From Luteibacter anthropi (GTDB taxonomy: Bacteria; Pseudomonadota; Gammaproteobacteria; Xanthomonadales; Rhodanobacteraceae), in the NCBI RefSeq assembly GCF_011759365.1, contig NZ_JAARLZ010000004.1, forward strand, positions 248,001 to 312,000: a stretch of DNA of 64,000 nucleotides. Reading direction: 5' to 3'. Shown piece by piece: positions 1 through 12,283 of the stretch. Below the pieces are notes generated by a model. That model saw only the letters and a program-made list of their open reading frames with translations. It did not search any database and had not been told where the DNA came from. The stretch's first letter is position 1, and every line of letters begins with the position of its first letter. The translations under genes were made by a program, and so were the position numbers.

Positions 1-164
1 GGCGAGGTTGACCAGCCCACCTTCGACATCGACGCGGCCGCGTGCCATGGCGGCGTAGGCCGGTGTGGCTGCGGTCGCGGCCGCCGGAGCCGGGTCGTTG
101 TGCGAACACGCCGCCAGGGCCAGCGCGGTGGCGAGGGCGGCAAGCGAGAGGAGAGGACGGGCAT

Positions 165-168
<4 letters not shown>
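1..168 (-). CDS. HlyD-type efflux adaptor, N-terminal part (cut by window edge)
   Basis: The visible 56 residues begin with a lipoprotein-type signal: a hydrophobic stretch of Leu and Ala running to Cys21 (LALAAC). An Ala/Pro-rich linker follows, and then ARGRVDVEGG, which resembles the first beta strand of HlyD/MacA-type periplasmic adaptors. The ATG overlaps the stop of the upstream ATPase gene as ATGA, so it is the last visible gene of the minus-strand exporter operon. The adaptor would link the inner-membrane ABC pump to the outer-membrane channel encoded at 2071-3438. The identification leans on the neighbours, because only the N-terminus is visible. Confidence 0.75.
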
Positions 169-937
<769 letters not shown>

Positions 938-941
<4 letters not shown>

Positions 942-2071
942 CGCAGCAGGGTGGCAGGGTCGGCGCGGCGCAGGCTGCGCATCGCGGCCAGTCCCGAGAC
1001 GATGGCCAGGCCCATGACGAGGCCGAGGCAGGCAAGCGTGGCCACGGGGCTGAGCGCCACGGGCACGCTGTAATGGTGTGCGGCGAACAGGAACAATGCG
1101 CCGAGGATCATGCTGCCGACCAGCCCGATGGCGCCGACCCAGAAAGCCTGCTCCATGACCACGCGGCGCAGGGCGCCCACGCCGACGCCCAGGGCGTTCA
1201 GCGTGGCGTATTCGCGCACCGAACCCACGACGGCGGCGACCAGGGTCTGGCTGGTGATCACGGCACCCACGAGGAAGACGATGCCGGCAAGGAACAGCAC
1301 GCCTGCACCGGCGCCTGTATCAAGCATCCAGTACATCTGCGATTGGTGGGCGAAGTCGTCGGCCGTCCAGACGTCGTAGCGACCGAACGAGTTGGCGCCT
1401 TCCAGGCGTTCGGCCACGGCACTGGCTTGCGACGGATCGGCAACGCGGGCAACGAAATACGTGGTGCGGTTGCCGTCGCCCGGCGTGGTGTCGATGCGCC
1501 GGGCGGTTTCCAGCGAGGTGACGATGTTGACGCCGCCCAGGGCGCGCAGGCCCCGGCTCACGCCCACCACGCGCACGCGATGACCATTGATGGCGGCGAC
1601 GCCACCGATGCCGACCCCAAGGTTGTCCAGGTCGGCGCGATCCACGATCACGGCGTCCGGCTCGGCGAGTTTCGCGCGCAGTGCAGGCGAGAGCGCCTTG
1701 GAGAACATCATGCCGTCAGGGCGGATGTCGATGCCGGAGACGAAGACGGAGACGCCGCCCGTGTCCTGCGGCCCGCGCCAGTCGGAATCCACCCACTGGA
1801 ACGGCTCCACCTTCGTCACGGACGGGTCCATGCGCAGGTGCATCTCGATGCCGTTGTCGATGGTGCGCCCGAGGTTCACGCTCTGCGTGCCGGGGTAGCC
1901 CACCCACAGGTCGGCCGACGATCCGGTGATGTAGACGCTGGAGCTGCCGAAGATGCCGAGCACGAGCGCGGCCTGCAGCAACTGCAACAGGCCGGCGAAA
2001 CCCACCGCGAGGATCGCGGGCAGGAACCGGCGCCATTCGTAGATGAGGGTCTTGCGGGCGAGGGCGACCAT
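938..2071 (-). CDS. FtsX-like ABC exporter permease (DevC-type)
   Basis: The protein has 377 residues. A single transmembrane helix near residues 15-40 is followed by a periplasmic domain of about 200 residues and then three C-terminal helices, with the usual closing segment RRADPATLLR. This is the four-helix FtsX/MacB fold. Unlike MacB it carries no fused ATPase; that is the separate gene at 165-941, as in DevBCA-type exporters. The ATG shares one base with the stop of the outer-membrane channel gene (TGATG at 2069-2073). Together with the adaptor and channel it should form a tripartite pump spanning both membranes. Confidence 0.9.
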
Positions 2072-3438
2072 CAGTGCTCGCCTTCGGCCGGATGCGGCGG
2101 CAGCGGCGCGCCGCCCAGGGCCTTGTAGAGCGAGACATAGGCGAGGTCGCGTTCCACGCGGGCCTGGAGAAGGGCCAGTTCGCCATGGTCGCTTTCGATC
2201 TGGCTCTGGCGTGCATCCAGCGGGCTGGCGAGCTTCAGGCCCACCCGGGTCTGCAAGGCATCCGCACCCTGTCGCAATGCGGTGACGGCCTCGATGCTGG
2301 CCTGTTCGCGCTCGGACGACTGTTGCAGGTCGCCCATGGCGGTCTCGGCTTCGGCTACGCCCTGCAACACCGCCTGCCGGTAAGCCAGCACGGCGGCCTT
2401 GAGTTCGTAGCCCTTCGCGTGCGCGGCGGCAACGCGATTGCCCCAGTCGAACAGGGGAATGTCGATGATCGGGCCAAGCGAAACGATGCCGCGGGACCGC
2501 GTATGCCGATAGCTGGTGATATCGGTGGACCACTGCATGGCCGCGCCGATTTGTAGATTGGGATACATCTGCGCGCGGGTCAGGCCCAGTTCGCCGGCAC
2601 TGCGCAGCACGTTGGCTTCGGCGGCCACGATTTCCGGCCGCGTGCGGACCAGGTCGGCAGGCGCGGTGGCAACGCGCAGCTCGCCCAGCTGCGGCAGGTC
2701 GCCGGCCTCGAGCCATGCGGCATCGGGTTCGGAACGACCGAGCAGCAAGGCGAGTTGCTGTGCGCTGGCGTTGATGGCCTTGCGAGGATCGGCAAGCGTT
2801 GCACGGGCCTGTGCCTGGGCGACGCGTGCCTGGGCGACATCCTGGGTGGAGGCCAGGCGCAGTCCCTGGCGCACTTCGAGCAGGCGCAGTTGTTCTGCCT
2901 GGGCATCGACGGTGCGCTGGAGCACGGCTTCTTGCTGCTGCGCGGCGCGCAGCTGGATCCACTGGCGCACGACTTCGGCCACCAGCGACACACGCGCACC
3001 CTGCAGGGAGGCCTCGGCGTTTTCCAGGTCGCCCTGGGCGACGCGCTTCGCGCCCTTGTGAGCGCCGAACAGGCCAAGCTCCCAGGTGGAATCGAAGCCG
3101 GCGATGAAGAACGACGCGCTGGCGTCGGGATCGATCGCGTCGTTGGTGCGGGCATGCAGGTTGGGCAGGAAGCGGTCGCCGCTGTGCCGCGCCATCAGGC
3201 GTGCGGCGCGGATGCGCTCGGCGGCCTGCTGGAGATCGAGATTCGTCTTCAGTGCTTCATCGACGAGGGCATCGAGCCGGGAGTCGCCGAAAGCGTGCCA
3301 CCAGCCACGCAGGTCAGGCGTTGCGGCACCGCCTTCGGCGGGCGTCGCATTGCGCCACTGGCTGGGCAGGTCGGGCTTGAGGTCGGGGGTTTGCACGCTG
3401 GCGCAGGCTGTCATGACAGCTATCGTCAGCGCCGTCAT
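2071..3438 (-). CDS. Outer-membrane efflux lipoprotein (NodT/OprM family)
   Basis: The 455-residue protein opens with a short signal and a lipobox (AVMTAC) that places the lipidated Cys at residue 12. The sequence then shows TolC-like features: WWHAFGDSRLDALVDEAL near the start, long alpha-helical stretches, and the two-fold repeat typical of outer-membrane factor lipoproteins. The ATG at 3438 was chosen because it puts the lipobox at the usual place; the frame stays open further upstream without a better signal. It is the first gene of the exporter operon, whereas many ABC exporters borrow TolC from elsewhere. Confidence 0.9.
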   Translation of the reverse strand: MTALTIAVMTACASVQTPDLKPDLPSQWRNATPAEGGAATPDLRGWWHAFGDSRLDALVDEALKTNLDLQQAAERIRAARLMARHSGDRFLPNLHARTNDAIDPDASASFFIAGFDSTWELGLFGAHKGAKRVAQGDLENAEASLQGARVSLVAEVVRQWIQLRAAQQQEAVLQRTVDAQAEQLRLLEVRQGLRLASTQDVAQARVAQAQARATLADPRKAINASAQQLALLLGRSEPDAAWLEAGDLPQLGELRVATAPADLVRTRPEIVAAEANVLRSAGELGLTRAQMYPNLQIGAAMQWSTDITSYRHTRSRGIVSLGPIIDIPLFDWGNRVAAAHAKGYELKAAVLAYRQAVLQGVAEAETAMGDLQQSSEREQASIEAVTALRQGADALQTRVGLKLASPLDARQSQIESDHGELALLQARVERDLAYVSLYKALGGAPLPPHPAEGEH

Positions 3439-3817
3439 CGAGGCCCTAAGCAGGAGGCGCCTTGCGCCGGGTTTACGTTGGTTCCTGTCTGCCGGACAGC
3501 GAGACGGCGACAAATGAGCGAACACGTAACTTCCTGTACAGGACGATGAGGGTCCGGACGCGATCGCCAGCCAATCGCGTTCGGGCAGTGGATATCGAGA
3601 GGGCTGGGCCGGCATCCGGAACGCGGGTTCCGATGGGCCGCGGGTGGGGACCTCTCGTCCGGTGCGTATGTTAACCGCTCAGGCTTTCGCCAAGCTAAGG
3701 ATGCGCTGATCTATTTCCATTCTCAAGCATGGCGGCGACAGGTATTCAGCCTCGCGTTGCACGCCGGGACGGAAAACAGTACCATTTTGGTCTGATTTCA
3801 ACTGTCCCCCTTCCCCG
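3439..3817. other. Intergenic region between exporter operon and suf operon
   Basis: This 379-bp divergent spacer must hold the promoters of both operons. I see no convincing coding sequence in it. The half next to the suf regulator contains the small palindrome annotated separately. Confidence 0.5.
3781..3791. promoter_or_regulatory. Candidate Rrf2 operator upstream of suf regulator
   Basis: The sequence ACCATTTTGGT is an inverted repeat with four-base arms. It sits 26 bp before the regulator's ATG in the AT-richest part of the spacer. IscR-type regulators bind short palindromes of this kind in their own promoters, so autoregulation is plausible. The assignment rests only on symmetry and position. 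Confidence 0.3.
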
Positions 3818-4266
3818 ATGCTCCGTGTCAGCCGACTGACAGACTACGCGACCGTGGTGATGACCTGCATCGCCGCGCACCCCGCCGACGTCCTCAGCAC
3901 GGCCCAGATCGCCGACGAGGCGAGGCTGGAGCTGCCCACCGTGTCCAAGCTGCTCAAGCTGCTGGGGCACGCCGGGCTGGTGGAGTCGTTTCGCGGAGTC
4001 AACGGCGGTTATCGCCTGGCGCGTCCGGCCGAGGCGATCAGCCTCGCCGACATCGTCGAGGCGATGGAAGGTCCTATCGGTCTGACCGAATGCAGCATGG
4101 CCCACGGCCAGTGCGACCGGCAGTCCCAGTGCGGGGTCAGCGGCAGCTGGCAGTCCGTGTCCGGGGCCATCGGTGGCGTGCTGCGCGGCATGACCCTGGC
4201 ACAGATGCTGGCCGGGCGCCCCGTGGCGCCGGTCGGGAGCGCGGCAAGCACCGCGCAGGCAAACGC

Positions 4267-4270
<4 letters not shown>
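3818..4270 (+). CDS. SUF-system Rrf2/IscR-type regulator
   Basis: The 150-residue protein starts with the Rrf2 winged-helix signature (LTDYATVVM, then a helix-turn-helix near 28-48 and [13 protein letters not shown] at 58-70). Three cysteines at 92, 99 and 105 (EC-x6-C-x5-C) match the Fe-S ligand region of IscR-like sensors. It heads the suf operon and overlaps sufB as ATGA. The family controls suf expression according to Fe-S demand, and the cysteines indicate a cluster-bearing sensor. Position and size match the Xanthomonadales-type suf regulator family. Confidence 0.93.
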
Positions 4271-5744
<1,474 letters not shown>

Positions 5745-5745
<1 letters not shown>

Positions 5746-6145
5746 TGGGCATCGTCGGCTCCGCTCCGGGCCTCACCGATCTGCGCGCGCTGCTGGCCGC
5801 GCTGGACCCGGTGTTGCATCCGGTGCCCAAGCGATTCCTGCATGTCTCGCATGAGAAGGCCCGCGAGCGCATGGCCGATGCGTTGATGATGTTCCGTGAA
5901 GACGAGGGCAGCACGCTCATCGTCGATGCGGAAGAAGACGCCTCCGAACGCATGCTCTGGGCCTGCATCACGCTGCGCGTGCAATCCAGCCTTACCGCCG
6001 TCGGCATGATGGCGGCCGTATCCGCCGCGCTCGCGAAGCGCGGCATTCCCTGCAACCCCGTTTCCGCGTTCCTGCACGATCACATCTTCGTGCCCTGGGA
6101 CCGCCGCGACGACGCGCTCGACGCGCTCTCGCACCTGACGCCCTG

Positions 6146-6146
<1 letters not shown>
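5745..6146 (+). CDS. ACT-domain protein (DUF2241/ACT_7-like) inside suf operon
   Basis: The 133-residue protein resembles the COG3602/ACT_7 group: RFLHVSHEKARER near the start, FREDEGSTLIV in the middle, then LRVQSSLTAVGMMAAVSAAL and IPCNPVSAFLHDHIFVPW. The last segments form the ligand-sensing ACT-type fold seen in amino-acid-binding regulatory proteins. It shares one base with the stop of sufB and one with the start of sufC, so it is expressed as part of the suf operon. It is not SufE, SufU or SufA. Its role there is unknown; sensing cysteine or another amino acid that feeds SufS is speculation. Confidence 0.8.
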
Positions 6147-6948
<802 letters not shown>

Positions 6949-6952
<4 letters not shown>

Positions 6953-8265
6953 CCAGCGCGCCGTCCCCGTTCGTGCGGGCGGCGCTGGACGCCGCCGCGA
7001 CCGTACCGGCCAGCGGCATCGCCTGGCTCGACGCGGCCCGTCGCGAAAACCTCGATGCCTTTGCCGAGGCCGGCCTGCCCGAGGCCCGCAATGAAGCATG
7101 GAAGTACACTCCGCTGCGCGCGCTGGCCCAGCGTGCCTATGCGCGCGCCGATGCCGGTGTTGCCGCTTCCGTACCGCTGCCGTCGTTCACGCTGCCCGGT
7201 CTCGATGGTGCCCGCGCGGTGTTCGTCGATGGCGTGTTCCGTGCCGACCTGTCCTCGCTCGATGCGGGGCAGGGCGTGGAGCTGTCCTCGCTCGCTGCCG
7301 CCGTGCTGGCGCAGCCCGAACCGCTGCGCTTCGCGCTGGCGAACCGCTACCGCCGTGGCGCCGCCGATGCCTTCGCGCATCTGAACGCCGCGCTGGCCAC
7401 CGATGGCCTCGTGCTGCGCGTGGCCGATGGCGTGCGCATGGCGAAGCCGCTGCACGTGGTTCACGCCACCAGTGGCGCACAGCCGGATACCGCCTGGCAT
7501 GCGCGCGTGCTGGTGGAGGTGGGCAAGGGTGCCCATGCCGATGTCGTGGAGCATTTCGTGTCCGCCGGCGACGGTGCGCAGCTGGGCACCGTGGTGGCCG
7601 ATTACGCCGTGCGTGAAGGCGCCACGCTGGGCCTCGTGCTCGTGCAGGACGCCGCGGCCTCGACGACGCTGGTCCGTCGCGGCCATGTGCGCCTCGACGC
7701 AAAAGCCGAAGTGACCGTGCATGCGGTGGAACTGGGTGGTGCGCTGGTACGTCACGAACTCACGGCCGACGTGCTCGGTGATGGCGCCCGTTTCGACACG
7801 CGCGGCGTGTTTGCGCTGTCGGGCCGCCAGCATGTCGATACGCAGCTGGAAATCCATCACAAGGCGCGTGATACGGCATCGGATGCGCTCTGGCGCGGCA
7901 TTGCGGACGGCCGTTCGCGCGGCGTCTTCCGTGGCGCCATCGTGGTCGCCGAAGGTGCCGATGGCACCGACGCGTCGCTGAGCAACAAGAACCTGCTGTT
8001 GTCGGGTCAGGCGGAAATCGATACCAAGCCCGAGCTCGAGATCTACGCCGACGAGGTGAAGGCCGCCCACGGCGCCACCATCGGCCAGCTCGACGAACGC
8101 TCGCTGTTCTACCTGCGCTCGCGCGGTATCCCGCTCGTGCAGGCCCGCAGCCTGCTTACGCTGGCGTTCTGTCGTGCCGCGCTGGAGTCGCTGCCGAACG
8201 AAGCCCTGCGCGAACACCTGGGCGAGCTGCTGGTGGCGCACCTGCCGACCAGCATCACCGAATAA
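6949..8265 (+). CDS. sufD: Fe-S assembly scaffold subunit SufD
   Basis: SufD is a SufB paralogue that completes the SufBC2D scaffold. The 438-residue protein carries NEAWKYTPLRAL near residue 50, typical of SufD. The C-terminal beta-helix/helical core has SNKNLLLSGQAEIDTKPELEI in two conserved parts, then AHGATIGQLDE and LFYLRSRGIP. The ATG overlaps the sufC stop as ATGA. The gene ends 14 bp before sufS, completing the core assembly genes. Confidence 0.96.
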
Positions 8266-8279
8266 GTCCGGAGCCAGCC

Positions 8280-9527
8280 ATGAACGCCAAGCCCGAACCG
8301 GCCGTCCTTCCCCTCGACGTGGAACGCATCCGCGCCGATTTTCCGCTGCTGTCGCGCACCGTGCACGGCAAGCCGCTGATCTATTTCGACAACGCGAACA
8401 CGGGGCAGAAGCCGCTTTCCGTGATCGAGGCGGTGGATCGCCACTATCGCGAGCACAACGCCAACGTGGCCCGCGCCGTGCACCAGCTGGGCGAGGAGGC
8501 CACGTCGGCCTACGAAGGCGCGCGCGATGCCATTGCCCGTTTCATCAATGCATCGTCGCGCGATGAAGTGATCCTTACCTCGGGTACCACGCAGTCGATC
8601 AACCTGGTTGCGTATAGCTATGCGCTGCCGAAGCTGAAAGCGGGCGACGCCATCGTCACCACGGTGATGGAGCACCACGCCAATATCGTGCCGTGGCAGC
8701 TGGTGGCCGAGCGCACGGGCGCCACGGTGAAGGCTGCGCCGATCGATGCCAATGGCGAGCTCATCCTCGAAGAGTATTTCAAGCTGCTGACGCCGGAAGT
8801 GAAGCTGGCCTGCGTCACGCATGTGTCCAACGTGCTGGGCACGGTCAATCCGGTGCGCGAGATTGCCCGCGAGTGCCGCAAGCGCGGTATCCCGCTGCTG
8901 GTCGACGGCTCGCAGGCCGCGCCGCACCGCCCCATCGACGTGCAGGCACTGGGCTGCGACTTCTACGCGATCACCGGCCACAAGATGCTGGCGCCCACCG
9001 GCACGGGCGCGCTGTGGGCGAAGCGCGAACACCTGATGGCGATGCCGCCGTTCTTCGGCGGTGGCGAGATGATCCGCGAGGTGCGCTTCTCGGGCACCGT
9101 GTTCGCCGATCCGCCGCATCGTTTCGAGGCGGGTACGCCGAATATCGCCGGTTTCGCGGGTGTGAAGGCGGCCATCGATTATCTCGGCGGCATCGGTTTC
9201 GAGCGGATCAACGCCTACGAGCAGGATCTGCTGGCCTACGCCACCACGGCACTGGAAAGCGTGCCGGGCGTGCGGATCTTCGGCCGTGCGAAGGACAAGG
9301 AGCCTGTGATCTCGTTCCTGATCGAAGGCGCGCACGCCAACGACATGGCGACCCTGCTCGATCTGCAGGGCGTGGCCGTGCGCTCCGGACACCATTGCGC
9401 CCACCCGCTGATGCAGTTCTTCGGCGTGCCTGCGACCCTGCGTGCTTCGCTGGCGTTCTACAACACGAAGGCCGAGGTGGATGGGTTTATCGAGGCGATC
9501 GGCAGGGTCAGGAAGCTGCTGCTCTGA
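8280..9527 (+). CDS. sufS: Cysteine desulfurase SufS
   Basis: SufS is a PLP enzyme that removes sulfur from cysteine as a persulfide for Fe-S assembly. The 415-residue protein has the PLP lysine in TGHK (Lys235), His131-His132 in the cofactor-stacking MEHHAN segment, and the catalytic Cys373 in RSGHHCAHP, which is the group II (SufS/CsdA) signature. Fourteen bases separate it from sufD. No SufE, SufU or A-type carrier gene follows, so the sulfur-transfer partner must be encoded elsewhere. Confidence 0.97.
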   Translation: MNAKPEPAVLPLDVERIRADFPLLSRTVHGKPLIYFDNANTGQKPLSVIEAVDRHYREHNANVARAVHQLGEEATSAYEGARDAIARFINASSRDEVILTSGTTQSINLVAYSYALPKLKAGDAIVTTVMEHHANIVPWQLVAERTGATVKAAPIDANGELILEEYFKLLTPEVKLACVTHVSNVLGTVNPVREIARECRKRGIPLLVDGSQAAPHRPIDVQALGCDFYAITGHKMLAPTGTGALWAKREHLMAMPPFFGGGEMIREVRFSGTVFADPPHRFEAGTPNIAGFAGVKAAIDYLGGIGFERINAYEQDLLAYATTALESVPGVRIFGRAKDKEPVISFLIEGAHANDMATLLDLQGVAVRSGHHCAHPLMQFFGVPATLRASLAFYNTKAEVDGFIEAIGRVRKLLL

Positions 9528-9534
9528 GATATGG

Positions 9535-9630
9535 CCGGTCGCGCGCGAGGCGCGCTCCTACAGACGCCGCTTCGGTCCGGTCGCGCTCCTGCACAAGCTG
9601 TCCTGTAGGAGCGCGCCTTGCGCGCGACCG
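9535..9630. repeat. Inverted pair of REP elements after sufS
   Basis: A reverse REP (9535-9563) and a forward REP (9603-9630) flank about 40 bp. Each is a GC-rich hairpin ending in a GTAG foot, with the core GGAGCGCGCC and GCGCGCGACCG. The pair lies between sufS and the acetyltransferase gene and may act as a terminator or mRNA-stabilising structure. Confidence 0.85.
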
Positions 9631-9653
9631 ACGAAGTCATGATCCCACCGGGT

Positions 9654-9659
9654 TAGAAT
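9654..9659 (+). promoter_or_regulatory. Putative -10 element of acetyltransferase gene
   Basis: TAGAAT lies eight bases before the ATG at 9667, so transcription would begin close to the start codon and give a leaderless or nearly leaderless mRNA. No clear -35 hexamer is visible. Confidence 0.4.
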
Positions 9660-9666
9660 CCGCCCC

Positions 9667-10197
9667 ATGACCACCCCGCACACTTTCCGCAACGCCACCC
9701 TAGCCGATGCGCCCCTCATCGCCGCCCTGGTCGAATCGGCTTATCGCGGCGACGCCAGCCGGGCAGGGTGGACCACGGAGGCCGATTTCCTGCATGGCCG
9801 CCGCACCGATGCCACCGAGATCACGGAACTGCTTGCCAGCGGTAACGGCCGTTTCGTCCTCCTCGAACGCGACGGCACGCTGGCCGCTTCCTGCTACATC
9901 GAGCGCCAGGGCGTGGTCTGTTACTTCGGCATGTTCTCCGTGCACCCGCCCCTGCAAGGCAGCGGTATCGGCCGCCTCGTGATGGCCGAGGCCGAACGCA
10001 TCGCTCGCGAGGAATGGACATGCGAGCGCGTGGAAATGACCGTGATCGACATCCGCGACGAGCTGATCGCCTGGTACGAGCGCCGCGGTTACGCCCGCAC
10101 CGGTCGCACCAAGGCCTTTCCGTATGGCGACGAGCGCTTCGGCCTGCCCCAGCGCGACGACCTGCGCTTCGAATACCTCGTGAAGGAACTCGCCTGA
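9667..10197 (+). CDS. GNAT-family N-acetyltransferase
   Basis: The 176-residue protein has the GNAT fold: FRNATLADAPLIAALVESAY at the N-terminus, the acetyl-CoA-binding motif A as VHPPLQGSGIGRLVMAEAE near 97-115, and the C-terminal motif B WYERRGYARTGRT. The substrate is not evident; small-molecule or N-terminal acetylation are both possible. It is coupled by a one-base overlap to the Rieske gene behind it, although a REP pair separates it from sufS. Confidence 0.88.
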   Translation: MTTPHTFRNATLADAPLIAALVESAYRGDASRAGWTTEADFLHGRRTDATEITELLASGNGRFVLLERDGTLAASCYIERQGVVCYFGMFSVHPPLQGSGIGRLVMAEAERIAREEWTCERVEMTVIDIRDELIAWYERRGYARTGRTKAFPYGDERFGLPQRDDLRFEYLVKELA

Positions 10198-10511
10198 TGG
10201 ACGGCTGGATCCTCGTCGGTACCCGCAGCGAGCTGCTTCCCGGTGAATTCCGCGTGGCCTGGGATGGCGACACGGCCATCGCGGTCTACAACATCGACGG
10301 CGATCTCTACGCCATCGAGGACGTCTGCACCCACGACGGTGGCGAGCTGGCCGGTGGCCCGGTCATCGGGCACGAAGTGGAATGCGTACGCCATGGCGCC
10401 CGTTTCGACGTGCGTACCGGGGAGGTCACCTGTCCCCCGGCCTACGAACCGGTGGCGACTTTCCCTGTGAAGGAAGACAACGGCGCGATCTGGACCCGCG
10501 ACGACCGCTGA
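10197..10511 (+). CDS. Rieske [2Fe-2S] ferredoxin
   Basis: This 104-residue protein carries the Rieske ligand pairs C-T-H (CTHDGG, residues 43-48) and C-x2-H (CVRHGARFD, 63-71), which bind a [2Fe-2S] cluster through two Cys and two His. It matches the stand-alone ferredoxin subunits of non-haem iron oxygenases (YIDGDLYAIEDVCTH-type sequence). No oxygenase component is adjacent. Its position at the end of the suf region suggests a general electron carrier or a client of SUF, but this is inference. Confidence 0.92.
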   Translation: MDGWILVGTRSELLPGEFRVAWDGDTAIAVYNIDGDLYAIEDVCTHDGGELAGGPVIGHEVECVRHGARFDVRTGEVTCPPAYEPVATFPVKEDNGAIWTRDDR

Positions 10512-10600
10512 TCCGTCAGTGGTAACCGATAGCCGGTGGCGCGCAAGGTCCTGCGCCCCTTAAGCTTCGCGCCTGCACGCCCACTCCCCCTGAGGAATCC

Positions 10601-11383
10601 ATGCCCTTGAACGTCCATCGGCGCGCCGTGCTCGTGTTCGCGCTCCTGTTCGTTCTGTACCAGGGCGCGGAGGGCATCGGCGACATCCTGCTCGGCCGTT
10701 TCTGGGTCCAGGCCGGTTTCATGCTCGCCATGGTCGCGGCGGCGTGGCCGCTCGGCCGCTGGCTGGGTTTCCGCGGCTACGACGCCTATGCGCTGGAATG
10801 GCGCCGGGTGACGCCCGTGCTGCTGATCGGCGGCCTGATGCTGGCGCTCATGGCCAAATACATCGGCGTATGCGTGGGCATGGCCTTCGACATCTACGCG
10901 GCACGCGCACGCAACGCGACGCCCGTGGCGGCGGTGTCCTTCCTGTCGTCCATTCCCTGGGTGCTGGCGATCACCTTCGTGCCCTCGATCGCCGAAGACA
11001 TCCTCACCCGGGGCTTCCTCTGGCGGGCGATCCGTCCGCGTTGGCCGTCACCGGCGGTGTTCGTGCTGGCATCGGCAACGCTCTACGTCGCCAACCACAT
11101 CTACCGGCTGGATGGCGGGGTGTCGGAGTGGGTGATGCTGTTCTGCTTCGGCCTGGCCTATGCCACGGCCGTGGTCCGCACCGGCTCGCTCTGGCTGGCC
11201 GTGGGCCTGCACTGGGGCTGGAACCTCGCCAACATCCTCATGGACGACATCCTGCCGTACGACACGCTGTCGATGGGCTGCTCCAACCTGCTGTCTGCCG
11301 CCGCCCACCTGGTGATGTTCGGCGTGATGTTCGCCATACCGTCTGTGCAGGAAACGGACGGCATGGACGCCGAGCCGGCCTGA
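10601..11383 (+). CDS. CPBP-family intramembrane protease
   Basis: The 260-residue, mostly hydrophobic protein has about seven membrane segments. It carries CPBP/Abi family motifs: an E-D-x3-R variant of EExxxR (AEDILTRGFLWR near 128-139), a His in VANHIYRL, and H-x3-N in LHWGWNL near 205-211. The family includes CAAX-type proteases and bacteriocin self-immunity proteins. The second glutamate of EE is Asp here. A GAGGA ribosome-binding site precedes the ATG. Substrate unknown. Confidence 0.85.
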   Translation: MPLNVHRRAVLVFALLFVLYQGAEGIGDILLGRFWVQAGFMLAMVAAAWPLGRWLGFRGYDAYALEWRRVTPVLLIGGLMLALMAKYIGVCVGMAFDIYAARARNATPVAAVSFLSSIPWVLAITFVPSIAEDILTRGFLWRAIRPRWPSPAVFVLASATLYVANHIYRLDGGVSEWVMLFCFGLAYATAVVRTGSLWLAVGLHWGWNLANILMDDILPYDTLSMGCSNLLSAAAHLVMFGVMFAIPSVQETDGMDAEPA

Positions 11384-11389
11384 TCCCGC

Positions 11390-12151
11390 TCAGAAGTGGT
11401 AGACGAAGGCCAGGGTCTGGGTGAACTGGTTGCGGGTGCCGAATCGGCGCACCAGCGGGCTGGCGGCCGCATTGCCCAGCAGCCGGCCGTAGGTGAGGCC
11501 CAGGGCGAAGCCCGTGTGCTCCGAGGTGGGAATGAACGCGTCGTAGCCCAGGCTGACCTGCTGGCGGCCGCCGCCGGGATGCCAGGTCGGGGTGCCGAGG
11601 TTTTCGGCCTCCAGGGCGGTCAGGCCGAAGAAGCGACCCATGGCCGAGCCGTTCATACCCTCCACCAGCAGCTCCACCGAATGCTCGATATAGCCGATCT
11701 TCGGCAGGTCCAGGTCGGCATAGACGCCCCAGTAGGCGCCCGCGCCATCGAGATCGTGGGCCACGTGGGTGCCCACGGTCAGCTGCTTGCTGAGGTCGTA
11801 TTCCAGGTAGCCGCCCCCGATGAAACGGGGCGAAAGCGAGGTTACCTTGCCGCCCAGGCGGCCCAGGTCATCGTGGGTCCGGCCCCACAGCCAGTTGCCG
11901 TAAATGCCCCCGTGCCAACGGTCATCACCTAAAAGGTCGATTGTGAGGCCGTCAGTAGTGGATAATTCACCTACGCCCGGCAGGTTGATGTCCACATATG
12001 GAATGGCCTGGTTGCGGTGATCCTTCGATCCCTGCCATGTAGGCATCCGCTGCACGCCTGCACCGAATGCATAGGTAGGGGTTTCATCCTCGGCGTGAGC
12101 TGCGGAACAGGCGAGCATCAGCACGGAGATGGCGGTGAGCCAGCGACGCAT
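11390..12151 (-). CDS. MipA/OmpV-family outer-membrane protein
   Basis: The 253-residue protein has a signal peptide (MRRWLTAISVLMLACSAAHA, cleavage after AHA) and then a beta-rich sequence with an aromatic C-terminus (LAFVYHF) typical of outer-membrane barrels. YAFGAGVQRMPTWQGSKDHR and NWLWGRTHDDL match the MipA/OmpV family, which includes a scaffold that interacts with murein enzymes. The ATG at 12151 was chosen for the signal peptide; the frame also opens at a GTG 63 bases upstream. It is convergent with the CPBP gene and divergent from the HAD phosphatase gene. Confidence 0.88.
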   Translation of the reverse strand: MRRWLTAISVLMLACSAAHAEDETPTYAFGAGVQRMPTWQGSKDHRNQAIPYVDINLPGVGELSTTDGLTIDLLGDDRWHGGIYGNWLWGRTHDDLGRLGGKVTSLSPRFIGGGYLEYDLSKQLTVGTHVAHDLDGAGAYWGVYADLDLPKIGYIEHSVELLVEGMNGSAMGRFFGLTALEAENLGTPTWHPGGGRQQVSLGYDAFIPTSEHTGFALGLTYGRLLGNAAASPLVRRFGTRNQFTQTLAFVYHF

Positions 12152-12283
12152 GCGGAACAACCATCGGGAAAGGGGCGGCGAGCATGCCACATCTCCCGTA
12201 TATCGGGCCTTCACGAGCGGGAAAGCCCTTGGAAAGGATGCTCACGTAGCCTCCACATTAACCTGGAACAAGGCTGTATCAAC